This document shows, piece by piece, positions 23,369 through 38,300 of a stretch of 64,000 bases of DNA (positions are counted from its first letter, which is position 1; each line of letters begins with the position of its first letter). The DNA comes from Cephalopachus bancanus (Eukaryota > Chordata > Mammalia > Primates > Tarsiidae). The stretch is from contig JAPVLO010000122.1 of NCBI GenBank assembly GCA_027257055.1, forward strand, positions 2,604,001 to 2,668,000, in the 5' to 3' direction. The translations under genes were made by a program, and so were the position numbers. Under the pieces are notes generated by a model, which saw nothing but the letters and a program-made list of their open reading frames with translations, did not search any database and was not told the origin of the DNA.

Positions 23369-26300
23369 GTACTGTATTGCCTGTTATCGACTGCCTTTTC
23401 TGGCAAAGATAAAGGTTGACTGCAGAAGTGATTAAATGCTTTTGTATCTTTGATTTCTGAGGCATTTGAGTCTTAATTTTAAAACTTGGTTTGTGATTTA
23501 AAATTGTGATGTGAGAAATTTTAACAGCCTGCAGTTCTATAATACTAATTTTAAAAAATGAAATTCTGAGCTTTTAACTGCTTAGCTTAATTAGCATCAA
23601 AATTTCCATCATGGAATTTTTCATATTAAATTTCTAACATGAAGATAAAACTACATATATGTAGTTTTCTAACTTTTTTAGAGAAAAAAATTGACTGTAA
23701 AACTGGGGTGATTCAAAAAAGATTACTTGAAACTAACACTAGATTTTTTTTTAAACCTGCTCTTATACTTTCCACGTTATTGATGCTGCTGTCCTTGAAT
23801 CATCTTTTGGAGTAAATTAAATAAAACATCTTGTCCAAGAGCATTCTTGATTTTTTTTTCAGAGATTGTAATTCTGTGGAAAGACTATCAACTTTTCAAA
23901 AGCATATATATGTGTGTGTATATATATGTCACAAAAAACACCTGCTTTTTTTCCTTTTATGAATTTTTTTTTACAGGGAACCTACATTAAGTCTGTTATT
24001 CTCCTGAAGGTGAGTAGCTTATTTTTGTAGCAAAGGCCGAGACAGACAGGCCACCAGAACCCAAAGTACATTCCTTGGCTGGGCTGAGAGACCTGGCCAT
24101 CACAGTGAGAGCTAGTGTTTGGAATTAGTCCAAAATCGACATTATTTTTCCTTAGTAGGAAAGAAAAAAATGTCCAGAGAGGTAAATTGTATTGTTTTAG
24201 AAATTTCTGTGGCAAACAAACAGCCCTTCTTTCTGTAGTTATAACCTTGCTGGTTCACAAAGCATAGTGGAAACAAGAACACAGGCCTATTGGGAGAGAC
24301 TTGGAAAGCATCTGTGGGTGTTTGTGGTGTAGCTGTAGGCGAGCAGATGCTCCTCCAGAGCTCAGCTAAGGCAACCAGGTAATGGCATTACTTGTATCAG
24401 AAAAACCCACCAGAATAGGAGAATAAGTGAAGATCCTTAAATCCTGTGTGATGGACTTCACGACGATGATAGCCCTAACCTCAGCCCTTCCAGAGATGCT
24501 GTGATATTTCAGTTGAATAGTGTTATCTCTCTCAGCTTCCTGTCCCAAACTGCTGTGTAGCCTTACTGTGTACAGTTCAACAATGCTTATAGTTTGAAAT
24601 GCTTCACAACTCTTTACAACTATAAATAGTTTGTGAAGAGCTGTGCAAAACCTTGGGACTGAAAGAAGCTCTGTGTGTAAGATAGTATTTATTTTCTGAA
24701 TACTGCCCATGGTCTACAAGCGTGTTCAGGGTTGCATGATTTGCATTCTAGGGGGGGTTTTTGTTTGCTCTTGACAAAAAATAGAAATGTTCTAGGTAAT
24801 TTTCATGTACTTGGGGGGAAAAAAGCTGTTTTGTTTTTCTCCAGCCTCTCAGTTTGAGTACAGTTGCAAAATGTAAGAAAAGTGTGTATGTAATAGACTT
24901 TAGGGAACTTGACAGTCAGCCTTTTTACATGTATTCATTTGGAGAAAGTGTTGGAGCTATCCTTTGCATAAGTTTTATCTTTATGTTAAGAAGATGAAAG
25001 TGCTCTTAATTAACCATTAGGCGATTTGGAAGCTTGGTGCTATTTTTCATCAATGGTGATATGCTTCTAACTGGGTTGGAAGGAGGAAGAAAAGAAAATT
25101 ACTGTTTGTTTTGACCAGAAGTCTACTTTAGGTCCATTTTGACTCAAGCATGGTAAGGTTAACAGACTATCCAGAGGCAGCACTAACAGGCAATGTTAAG
25201 TTCAAAAGGGCAGGGGAAGGAACTGGGGGCAGCCTGGAGGGTCTGTTGTACTGGCTTCGGAGGTCGGTGCTCCGGCAGGAAGGGCAGAGCTCCATGAGGC
25301 AGGAGGCTGTGTCCGAAAAAATGATCCCATTGTCATGGACTGGGTTCTGATCTTCGTTTTCAATCCTTTTTCCTCAAGCACATAAAGAAGCCAGACTATG
25401 TGACGACAGGCATTGTACCCAACTGGGGAGACAGCATAGAAGTTAAGAATGAAGATCAGATTCAAGGACTTCATGAGGCTTGTCAGCTGGCCCGTCATGT
25501 TCTCCTCCTGGCTGGGAAGAGTTTAAAGGTGGTGTCTCATCAAACCTCAAAATGACTTGCATAAGGAGCAACAAACACTCCTCTTTTTTCTCTTTCCCTT
25601 TAACTTTTTAACTCTTCTTTCTACACATCTAATTTGTTTAAAGAAATTAAATAAAGCCTTGGGATGGGGAAAGGAATTTTATTCTTTTGTATATTTATTT
25701 AAGAGGTAATTTCCAATCCAAATTCAATTTTAACTAGCAGAATTCTAGAGATATTTTGGGCTGAATCAGCCTATCCAAGCCGATCAATGGCAGACAGCTT
25801 TGACTTTTGCCTCCTTACTCCTGTCCGTAGTTTCTGCTTTTATTCCCCACATTATTTCTGTGTGCCTGAAGATATGTTCTATCTTGTTCTTTGTCTCCTA
25901 TTTTCTTGCATTAGCTCTGCAAAGAAAAATCAGACCAGATACACAAAGCTATAGGTAGTATAGCAGTATAATTATGTACAACTCTCCTTCTATAAGGTTT
26001 AATTATTTCAAAATAATCTGAAATATCCTGCTATATAAGGATCATGAAAGAAAATGTGTGCCTATAGTTTCCAAAAGGTGAGCAGAATTTAGAAAGTGAG
26101 ACTCAAAGAAGAAATCACTTATAGTATCATCTGTGTAATAAACTTGTTGTAGCAGCATGACTAAGCATAATGTGAATATAAAATAACACAAAGAAAATTA
26201 TTGAAGAAATAATTTTTAGCAAATGATTTTTTTGTTTTAGAATTTTATTTATGATTTATGAACTTATAGAGATACTCAATTTTAGATTTTTTTTTTTTTT

Positions 26301-29300
26301 TTTTTTAGTTTGGGATACCTTCTAGTAAGAGAAACGTATTTTTTTTAAGCATATTTCTTTAGACTTGAAAGAAATAAAGATTAGTAAAAACCAAACCTGT
26401 ATAAAATGTAGACTCAGTTTTTTAAATGATGATCCATGCTCCTTATGCTACTTCTGCAAAACCAATGTAATATTTCACTGAGATAAAAAGGTGTGGTTTG
26501 ACCTACTTTTCAAGCTTTGTTGTCTAAACTGAAGATTATTTTTTGCATTTATTTATATGCTTTGGTTAGCCCAGAGTACCAATCATTGAGGAAAAGGAAG
26601 GAATTGCTGATGAACATATTTTTTAAATCTTCAGGCTAAAAAGGAGTCATGTCATTTAATGACTCACAAATGATTTAGAGGATCCTAGAGTTTAAAGTGT
26701 AGTTCCTTGTAGTCCATAACACCATCATAGACCCAAATGATTGTCAAAAAAGCACAATTCAGGATTGTAACATTAATCATAATTAATTGAAATGTTGTAC
26801 CATAAGTTTATCATAATACATTTATACAGTCTCACATGGAAGTGCTGTTGCTATAGGCATCGCAGTAAATGCAGCATATATCTTCAACTGTTGCTACACA
26901 ATTTCTTTATTTAATATTTCAGGTTGACATGACAACTGAAGAGATAGATGCTCTTGTTCATCAGGAAATCATCAGTCATAATGCCTATCCCTCACCTCTA
27001 GGCTATGGAGGTTTTCCAAAATCTGTTTGTACCTCTGTAAACAACGTGCTCTGTCATGGTATTCCTGACAGGTATTCATTTCTTAATAACACAGTGTTTC
27101 TTTAGAAACTAAAACATGGAACTAGGATCTATAACATCTATTGAAAGACACTGTCGTTCAATTGAAACTCACCTACAAACTTCTAAAGTTGACTATGGCA
27201 AAACAGAAATTTTAAAGTATTTTGCTTTGAAATGAACATACCACTATTTAATGTTTGTTAAAGCAGTATGTAATCTAAAAAAGGAAGTGTGCATTAAATA
27301 CATCTTTTACCTTCTTAGATTTTAATTATATAAATGGTAAAAATCCAAATGTAGGTGAATTGTTAATGTTTTGATTCTTGGCAAAAGGAAGATAATAAGT
27401 GCGTCTCTTGAAAAAATAGTCAATTTTTAAACAATGGCAGTAGTTCATATTATGTATTTCTTATAAAACTTAATATGACTGAGATAAGTTAAATATTAGA
27501 TATAGTTATTCAACTTATTTGTCCTTCTTTCCAAATTATCATCGCAACCCCATTGGATTTGTGATGGTAATCATTATATATTCATTTTTATATTGTTTTT
27601 ATTGTGATCTGTCTGTCACCATTTTTTTTTTTCTGCTTCTGTTTTAGTCGACCTCTGCGGGATGGAGATATTATCAACATTGATGTCACAGTGAGTAAAT
27701 ATATAAAAAATAGTCTTTGATCAACTTCAGAATTGCTGGTAGCAACAGGAAGAGTAGATTGAAATTGTGAACTGCACCAGTGGAAGTGCTGTTTACTTCT
27801 AGACCCAGACGCAAGCAGCTGGTTTCCTTTTTTGTCTTTAACTCTGTGTTTATTCCAAGTAAACCCAGGCCTGACTTGAATTTAGGGCTGGAATCAGATG
27901 CACTGAGATCAATGTTGGCCTAAGTGAAATGTCAACCCAATCCTGCTATGTGTCATGTTTTTGAGAAGGTGTAATTGTTATTGATCCACTGTGTAGTTAA
28001 CGCAGAGCACCATAGCACTGGGCAGCTGCTGAAGCTAGATATGTATGAGATGAGCTAACACGAAGAAAGCCAGCATTTTTCCTTCACTCTGCCAAGATTG
28101 ATCTTCCTCTTCCTGCTGATTTTGAGTGGGGCCTGTCATTATCTTACTCTGTCATTAGGGGCTACATTGGCCTGTGTGTGTCAGTCTATTTGGACAGCAA
28201 CTCTTTTGCTCGCAGTATTCCCTAGATTTATTAAAATCCTTGAAGGTAGCATCATGTTCCATTTCTGGTATAGAGAAGCATGAGCTCAAAGCATACAAGT
28301 AGAGAGACTTTCTGTCTGAACTTCACTTTTCACCAAATGGTTAATCGCCTTTCTTTTCAGTAACAAGCCTAAGTAATCGTACGTAGGGACTTCAAATTGT
28401 ACAAGCTGTAACATTTTCTAATTTTCTTTGCCTGTCACCATTCTCGGAATTGGATTATTTGTGCTTTCAGTTTCTTTTATTTAAAAAAATTTTAGCAGTA
28501 CCTTTAGAATATGTAGATCATAATGATGAGTAACAATTAAATTTTAAATAAATAAATAAAATGTAAACATCTGAGGAGAACTAGTTGAGATGAACAGTAT
28601 TCAAGGAATGTGGTTTCTATTAATGAGGAACTATTTTTAAGAATAGTATCTACAACTTAAGTAGGGGTGGGAATGGAGATAGAAATAGGCATCCAGTAGT
28701 TGAATTCAGTTCAATTTTTAAGTTGTTTAAATTAATTCAGCCTTTTTGCTTCATACACATTTGTGTGAAGAGATAACCAATGATTCTTTTATTGCTGATA
28801 CTATTTCCTGTATCATTTTTTCCTACTTAGAGTACTTGAACATTTGTTCCACATATTTCCTTTTGGCATCTTTCCAACTCAGAAACATGTAGAAGGAGGT
28901 ATTTTATAAAGTGTACCTGAAATAAAATCTTTTTAATGATATACTCTTATTTTGGATTGTACCTGATTTTAGGATTTTACGTTTATTATCTCACCTAATC
29001 GCCCTCTATTAAAATATTGCTACTTTAACTGAAACCAGCATATTCTTCCTTATTGTTTCTGATATGTCCACAGAGAATACTCTGTTCCTTTTCTAGGTTT
29101 CATGAAGAGTTTTAATAAACAGTTTAATTTAACATTCAAATTATTTCACAATTGAAAAACTTACAAAACAAAGTGCAATACTTCCAAGTGTCTAGAAATG
29201 TGAATGAATCTAGGAAACATCTAGGTCAGTATCTTAACAATTTATATTTCTTATGAAATAGTTTATTAAGTGAAGGACTCCATTATCAGTTCCTATAGTT

Positions 29301-32300
29301 TTATCAGAAAATACTCATTGCATTTTATAATTGTTTTTCTTTTTTTTTTTTTTTTTTGAGTTGGAGTCTCACTTGGTCGCCCAGACTAGAGTGCAGTGGC
29401 CGCTCCCGGCCACCGCAGACTTGATCTGCTGGGCTCCGGCGATCCTTCCGCCTCAACCTTCCAAGTAGCTGGAATTACAGGCATGCACTACCACGCCTGT
29501 CTAATTTTTTGATTTATTGTAGAGATGAGGTCTCGCTGCCCAGGCGGGTCTCGAACCCACGGGCTCAGGCAATCCACTCACCTCAGCCTCCCAAAGGCGC
29601 AGGATTACAGGCTGAGCCACCGAGCTTGGCTGCATTTTATAATTGTTTACTTGTAGTATAATTCACAAGAAAATAGATATCTTCCCCCTTGAAGACTGAA
29701 TGTTCAAAAAAAAAGACTGTGATGCCCATAATAGTTGCTCAATAAATACTTGTTAAATAAATGTAATACAAGACAAGAATAGTTTGTGGGTACAAACAAG
29801 TTATAGATGACTGTCACAGATTAAAAAGTATTATATTTCCATATATATTGACCTCTCAAGTAGTCATTTTGAAAGCTAGCAAAAAGTAATATGAAAAGGC
29901 TAATAAATATTTTTTAAATGTTTTTACATAAAAATCAGTTATATGAACATTAACAGTTATAAATATTCTTGAGTAATTACACTTACATTATCAAATTTTA
30001 TATTCTTGTATATAAATTTTTTTAAAAACTTGTACTTTCCTGAATTGCAAAGGACTACAAGTTGGGATAAATTAATAAAATACTACTCTATTGCAAGGTA
30101 ATTAAAATATTTGATATAGTAGAGAAAACACTCAACTGAAAGCCAATAATTCATTATATTAATCTGAATCCACCTCTGTATTCTGTCACTAACCTTAAAC
30201 AAGTAACTTGTCCATGCCTCAGTTTCCTGAATTAAAAAGTGAAGATCTAATAAAGACCTTTCTTGCTTCCTTCACAGAATATAGGATAGCAGTTTTTTAA
30301 AATGCAGAATAGTATACAGATTTAAGACATGAATTCTGTATCAAAACAGATAGAGAGCTCAGATAAATATCTTTTTCATAACAGTTTCTACATTCTACTT
30401 TATGAGACAGAGAAATGTGAAAAATAATGAGATAGGACAAATTTATGCAAAGTAGCAAATTCCAAGCTACATCAAAGGATCAGTATTCAAACAGGCTTCT
30501 GTGCCTTTTGTATTTATTATAGTGTTTAGTAATCATTGATTTTTTTAAAATAATGAATCTGATGTCTTTCAAGATCCTACTTGGCTTCTGAATCACTGAA
30601 GACTGATAAAATTTTATTTTCTGTAACTTTACTTTTAAGCCTGTTTTATTATATTCTAATTCTTTAAAAATGCATATATAGTGTTTTCTGTTAGCATTGT
30701 GCTATCTGGAACATTTGATTCAGATTTCACTTCTAGACACAGGATTTTTCTTTAACATTTCATTCCTATATAGGGCTACTTCAGTTCTTAGAACAAAATT
30801 CTCCTATTGTCTGTTATAATACCAACATGTCTATCTTATTTCTTCTTGTCATTATATATCACTTCCAAATATAGAACTGATAAATAAAAGATCAAGTAAA
30901 TCTTCATGACATCGAAGTAACTTTTTACTATGTCAACTGCTTGGTAATTCTTTAAACCTATTGTGCCAATTGTAGGTTATTGTCTTTGATCACTAATTTT
31001 TATATATATGGTGTTGTCTTCTCAGAAATAAAGTGAAGAATCAAAATATTATAATAGTACTGCTAGTCATAATGCTAAAATAGCTGTACTAATTCACTTG
31101 TTTGTTTTCAAATTTTGCAATATCATTGCATGGCTTCATCTTTTTAATTTCTGAAAGGTTTTGGTGTATCTTTCTTTTTTATAGGCAAACATGAGAGTAA
31201 TTCTAGAAGGATTGAACAATGAATCTACTAAATACATAAATGAACACAATGTGAACTTTAGGAGAGTAGATTTTAAACAAGAACATCTTTTAAATATTCT
31301 GCCTGTGTTTAGGTCTATTTCAATGGCTACCATGGAGACACCTCTGAAACGTTTTTGGTGGGCAATGTGGATGAATGTGGTAAAAAGTTAGTGGAGGTTG
31401 CCAGGAGGTGTAGAGATGAAGCAATTGCAGCTTGCAGAGCAGGGGCTCCCTTCTCTGTAATTGGAAACACAATCAGGTAAGCCTTACATTGACAAGTAAA
31501 GGGAGGGTTGGCAAATGGTTCAAAGGTTACTGGTGTCTTGGTCTACAGTTGATGATATGTTTTATGATTCACAACCATCATTTCAGACTGATATCAGTAT
31601 GTGAACTGCCAGGCTGCAATGTTGTTCCCTAGGCTGAAAAAAAAAACGTTTTAAAAAAGTAAATTACACCTGGGTCAGCAAAGAAACTTATAAGAGGAGC
31701 AAGTGATATTTATATGCCTGCTTTTGTTTTAACTTGACATACTGCTCTGTAGTTGTCCTTTATTCAAAATCACATTAAAGATGGAAGAAAGTACCCAAGA
31801 AGGGGATGAACATCCCAGTCTTTGGATAATGAGACAGGAGAAAAGTTAAATTTTGTAAAGAAAAGGGGTGAAACGTATTCCTCTGATACAAAGATTTAAA
31901 AGTGTTAGGTCAAGAAAGGCTTGCCTTTCAAATTAGTAGATTAGCAAATAGCCTGAGAAGGTGATCTTCTGTCCTTTTTTTGTCTGGTTCATTTTTCCTA
32001 AGCCATTGTTTGTTTTTCACACAATATTCTATGCTTACTGTTTGAGTATATGTGTTTTTTCTCAATTTAAGACTTTTCTTTATAATCTGTTATCTACTTT
32101 TAGGTCTCTTTTCTCCCGTAACTGTTTTGTAGTGGACATGTAGAATATGTGTTTTTATTTTAAAGTAACGCATTTTGTTAAAGAGGACCACATCAGTACT
32201 GTTCTCATTAATATGAACCATTGAATACTTCCCATTTGTCTAAAGGATGGAAGGCTTAGTCACCTTGAAAAGATTCTGCCTTTTTTCTTCGTAAGCCTTC

Positions 32301-35300
32301 AAATACTTTAAGAAAAAAGGCAGTAAAATATCAGTTAAATGTATTTATGGCTTTAAAAATATTGTAACAGTGTCTGAATCAAACTTTAGTAAAATCTCTT
32401 TGGGTTATATCTGAGAAGCTTTTATTGAAGACTTTGAACAAAATTGTGTTTTTGACAGTTTTAAATTATAGGCTAACTAGCCTGGGAAAAAAGGATAGTG
32501 TCTCTCTGTTCTTTCATAGGAAATGTTGAATCAGACCCCTACTGGGAAAAGAAATTTAATGCATATCTCACTATCTTACTGTCCATGAATATAATAGAAA
32601 TGAATTCAAAATGCAGTTTTATTTTTGCAAATGGGATGAGTCGATAGATGCACCTCATATTTTTGAACACCTAGGGTTCAACAAATTTACTGGTGGTGCT
32701 CTTGCATTTTAACAAAATTTATTCTTCAGTAGAAGGGGGCAGAGAACACTAGATTCTTATTCAAGCATTCTATCGAGCTCTGCATTCATGGCTGTGTCTA
32801 AAGGGCATGTCAGCCTTTGATTCTCTCTGAGAGGTAATTATCCTTTTCCTGTCACGGAACAACAAATGATAGCTAACTACAGAGGCACATTTGCAGTAGT
32901 CACATTCATCAACTGCAGAAAAAAAAAATTCAATTTAATTGTGCAACACAGCTGCACATGGGCTTTTGAGCATTTCTGTTGTTCTCCCTGTCTCGCTATT
33001 CCTCCCTCCAGATCTATTTTTTAAACTTTTTTCTGGTTATTTTTTCCCCTTTTTGTCTCTTCTTCCATTTTTACTCTCTGTACTTTCTTGTTAAAGTAAT
33101 TTTCCTTTGTGGCTCTCATTCTTTTTTCTCCATTGAAGGCTATGAATGTAGAAAATTATCACAATTACTCATATAATTGAGCCTCTTTGTAGCAAGTGCA
33201 ACTCCAGTAGCCTTTCTCCATCATGAAAATGGTTTCATTATAGGGTTTTTCATATTCTCTGACACCATCTACACAGAGGAACAGGCGTGCAGATGAGATG
33301 TACTAGGAACAGGCTAGATCAGTAAGGTCACAGTAGGAATAATTAGCTCTGCTATGGAAAGAGCATCTAGGCCTTTTACTGCTACATAAATGTACTGTCC
33401 GTGGCTTTTAGTCACAAAAAAAACTTACTAACAAATGGAGCTCCCGCCTACTACTTTGAAAAAAAGATTTGTATCAACACTACAATTTTCCATCATTAAG
33501 ACTAATAACACAGAGCCTAGTATACATCAAGGGGAATAAAAAGAAAAATCTCACATTCAAGTGGCGGCTGGGTGCTGACCTTTGTTCCCTTTTTTTGTGT
33601 ACGACTTAACTCTTTACAAAAAAGAGCCACACGCCACACCAACATGCAGGTGAACTCCAGCTAGTACTAGCAAAGCACAGCATTCAGTTGGAAAATCTGA
33701 TAAATCTCCATGCAGGATAATGCATTTCATTACATATTCACTACATTAATTCTGGCTACATAAAAAGGGAAGAAAAAGAAGAAGAAGAAGAGTAGAATTG
33801 AAAGTGACATTGGATTTTAGCTCTCTGGATATAAGGGTCAGTTTTCGTGGCATATGAATTTGCATGTACAAGCTTCTTTGAAAACCAGATTAGTCCCAAC
33901 AACTGCACTTAGAAAACTATGTGGAAAATAACAGACAATGAACTTTTTACTTTTACCCTAATACATTTCATTATTTACATGGTTTATGTCTGCCCCTAGA
34001 GAGGAAACTGGCTCCAATTCTAACCAATGTTTGTTCTGATGTGTTCAAGCAGTGTTTCTGGACATCTGTTATCTTGCCTTTTCTCATTCAGGCAAAATCT
34101 TAAAGGAGTAAATAAACAATATCTACCTTTAAGCCAAAAGTACTTGAAATCATTATGTACGAAAGGTTTACAAACATCTTTCAACTCAGTCTTGTTTAAG
34201 ATATTCACCATCTTTTGCATAGCCTTTCTCTGCTGATACACTATGAAAAGAACATTCAGGCATGTGGTATTAGTATTATGTTACCAAAACCTTTGAGATC
34301 TCGATAGGAAATTTTGAAATTCTCCTCTGAAATCTAAAGAATAGGATGATATCTTTGAAGAAGTGTCAGCTAAAATGATTTAATAAAAGCATTCTCTATG
34401 TCCCCTTTTTTGCTTTGAGAGGGATGCCTAGTGATCTTTAGGTCATAATGTCATTACACTCACTGTACCTCCATTTGCTTTAAAATATTTCTAAATCTGT
34501 ATTTTTATAATTATCTCTAGATTATATGATCTGTACATATGAGTATATTGTGAATATGTAGATTTATGCATCATAAATATGTGACAGTTCAATTGAAAAT
34601 AATTTAAACTTATGATTGTAAATGTCATGATGAAAGTATCAATAAATGGTTTTTAATGTTTAATTCATAAGTATATGTTTTGATATTAATTTAGAACAAT
34701 ATAAAGCAGATTTTAAAAAAATAATCTCTTTCTATTAGATTATGCACATTTAAACAATAAGTGGCTCAGGCAAAATAAGTCATTTTAATGTCATCTGTGA
34801 TGGATTTTTCTTGACAGCTACTGTAAATTACAATTACACTGCTTCTCTCTGCACATGAAAGTAAGCATTGCAATAAATTATCTTTTATTTCAATCCATTA
34901 TGTCTGCTTTTCAGAAATAGAAAACCTCAACTAAAAGTTCAGCACTATTGTAAGAAAAATACAGTAATTTGTGATCCAGTTTGAAACAAAAAAATGTACC
35001 ACTTTTTTGGAAAACAGTTGTTGGCTTTCAAAAATATTACTAATTGTACTTAAACATTCCTTGTCATTAGAGGGATTCCCTGGATTTGTGCATTCCTTAA
35101 TTCAAGACTACTTTAATCTAGAAAGATTAAAGTAAAGTTACATAACTTATAAAATCAGGTGCCATTTGACATCCTTAATTAGAGATGTGACCATTTGGAG
35201 ATTAGTGTGGTTTATAGGATTCATGCAGAAATAGTGAAACTTTTCATGTGCATTTTTATTTCTTTACAAATGTGTGTACTGAAACATAGTACTCCTCTGC

Positions 35301-38300
35301 CCTCTTGGGGAATGTATTTTTAGTCATAGTAAGTAGTTGAAATGTATTAAGAAATTTATTTAGACAATATTTTGAGTACAACTGCCTCATGAAAGGGAAT
35401 TAAACTGAAGAAATGGTCACAAGATGAAATTCCTTCAAAGACATTTCTATTTCACCTATAAACTGTAACTGAAACATGAAATGTCCTTCTATAGTATCAC
35501 TGAAAAGTAAGTTCATAAACTATCTTTCTACAGCCTTTTCCTCCTTTCTCTCCCCAAATATTCCATCTGAAGGACTTCAAATCATAAATGTGCTTGGGCT
35601 CACGGGTAGGTGGCATACTGTCTTACAGGATTTTTATTTAGAGAAAGCCAGGAGAGCTAATAGCAGAAGAGTTCTTTTTGGTAGATTTTAGCAAAAAGAA
35701 GCCAGATTTCATTAAATATCCAAAGCAAGAAAACTCTTGTGCTCAGAAAAGAGTCATGGCCCTGTGGTACCTGGCATTGGGGGCAGCTGCGGCACTTCTT
35801 GGACCCTCCCGCCTGCCCTGCTGTTTCCATTTTCCCCAACACACCAGTCAAGAGGTGCAGACGCCCTCCACCTTCCCATGCCACAACTAGGGTTCCAGTA
35901 CTTGCTTTCATGTCAGAGGAGTGGAATTTGCTACTACAAGTCACTTGAATTGTCTCTGTGAATTCAAATTTAAACCCTACAATCCAGTAGATAATCATGT
36001 GTTCCCCGTGTGTCCCAAAATAGTAGGAGGGGGGAATCCTTTTAGACAGTAATTAGAAACATTAATGAGATTTCATCCTACTTAGTCCCAGTACATATGT
36101 GTTAAAAACGAATACCCACAATATGTCCCTATGATGAACATGCACATGTACCCCGTGGATCTTCAAAAACAAAAACTAAAATACTTCCAATCCAAAAGAA
36201 AATACCCTGAAAAGCAGACAGAAGTGTACACTTAGCACCTGGGAATCAACATTTGGACGGGTGCTCAATCAAGGAATGGAAGGAAATGTGTCCTATTCTT
36301 TTCCTCCTTCCACCTGGCTGTAAAATCCTCTAACCTTTCATCCAAGACACATAGATTCTATGATACTCCTACAGCCAGAAGTTCCAGCAGGACCCAGGGA
36401 GTAAATTGCAGGAGAACGCACTCAAACATCTTTAGCCACCTAGTAATTGCACAGCTTCTTTTATGAAGAGGAATGAGCAGTATGGTGGGGGGAGGGACCC
36501 CAAGTGTTTTTTCAGAGTGGGATTTCTTCCCCTCTCCTCATCGGAAATTAAAATGAAGATTGCCATTGTAACACACATTTAAGATATAACTGTGAAGCCT
36601 GCCAATCAGTTGGAAGTTTAAAAAAAACTATTTTTTTTGTTGTTGTTTAAGAAAAGAAAGTAGCCGGGTTCGGTGGCTCAGCCTGTAATCCCAGCGCTTT
36701 GGGAGGCCGAGGTGAGTGGATTGCCTGAGCTTACAGGTTCGAGACCTGCCCGGGCAACTTGGCGAGACCTCATCTCTACAGTAAATTTTAAAAAATCAGC
36801 CGGGTGTGGTAGTGCGTGCCTGTAATTCTGCTACTTGGAAGGATCGCCGGAGCCCATCAGGTCGAGGCTGTGGTGGCTGGGAGCGTGCCACTGCACAGCA
36901 GTCTGGGCGACAAAGTAAGACTCCAACTCAAAAAAAAAAAAAAAAAGAAAGTAGGAGAATAGTTTATATTAAATGCTGTTAGAATCATCAAGGTTTGTTG
37001 GGACTGAACTAACATAATTTGTAGATTTCAAAAACCCATTCTCATTTTTGAAAATCTAAATTATGTCTTATTTAATAATCTTTTTACCACCCTTTATTCA
37101 CTCTTCATCCTCAGTTTCTATTAAAAAATTATGTGACACAAATAGAAACACCTTGGAAAAGGTGTTCTACTTCCCACCCAATGTGCCAAGACCCACAAAA
37201 ATAACCATAACCATAAAGTACAACTTAGATGAAAACATTGACTTACCATTCCTGTCCCCAACACATGCATAGTCATTTCTGTGCTATCAGTCACACTGAA
37301 ATTAAATCTGAATAAGATTGCCCATCTGCTGGTTATATGACATCCTGGTGTATGTGAAGATACCTTTTTTTTTTTGGAGTTGGAGTCTCACTCTGTCGCC
37401 CAGGCTGGAGTGCAGTGACACACTCATGGCCACCCCAACGTTGACCTTCTGGGCTCAGGCGATCCTTCCGCCTCAGCCTTCCAAGTAGCCGGAACTACGG
37501 GCATGCACTACCATGTCCGGCTAATTTTTTTGATTTTTTGTAAAGAGATCTCGCCAAGTTGCCCTGGCTGTTTTCGAACCCATGGGCTCAGGCATTCTGC
37601 TCACCTCAGCCTCCCAAAGTGCTAGGATTACAGGCTGAGTCACTGTGCCTGGCCAAAGGTATCTTACAAGTCTGGAGATGGTGAAAAATGTTTAGAAAAA
37701 AGTATATAGACACAAATGCTTATAAAGATGCTGGCTAAAAAGTCTTTGGGTTCATGTTAAACTAAACCCAACCTCTGTTGAAAGCTCTAGTTTGAAATCT
37801 AGAAACATTGGTTCTATTAAGAATTGAAATAGTAGCCCTGCAAATCCCAAATCCCAATCTGTTGTTACAGTTATGGTTAGGGGCTTTTGCAACTTTGTCC
37901 ACATGAAAATATAAATAATGTGCGTGTGTGTGTCTGATGCTGCTCCCCCCAAAAAATATGTTCACCTGATTTCAACAACTTTTCAGCCTTGTAGGTGGAG
38001 ATCTTAGGGCTGGATTCTATGTGTTTGGTTTCATATTTTATATGAGTTAGATGGAACCCAAAATATTTGCATGGAGAAATAACTGATGAAGCATCCTAGT
38101 TATTAAAAAGCTTTTTTGTTTTGTTTTTTATACAGAGCCTCACTCTGTAGCATAGACTGGAGTGCAGTGGCACGATCACAGCCACCTCAGCCTCAACCTG
38201 CTGGGCTCAGGGAATCCTTCCACCTCAGCTACCCAAGTGGCTGAGTCTATAGGTGCACACCACCATGCCCAGCTAATTTTTTAGCTTATTGTAGAGATGA

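Larger units (their letters stand above)
27691..31312 (+). other. METAP1D: METAP1D intron 5
   Basis: 3.6 kb of AT-rich sequence with one young Alu (29337-29630) and one MIR fragment (about 30120-30290). Nothing else is recognised. Confidence 0.8.

Noticed and set aside
31191..31391. 66-codon frame spanning the intron 5/exon 6 junction
   Set aside because: It is in a different frame from METAP1D exon 6 and reads through the acceptor site.
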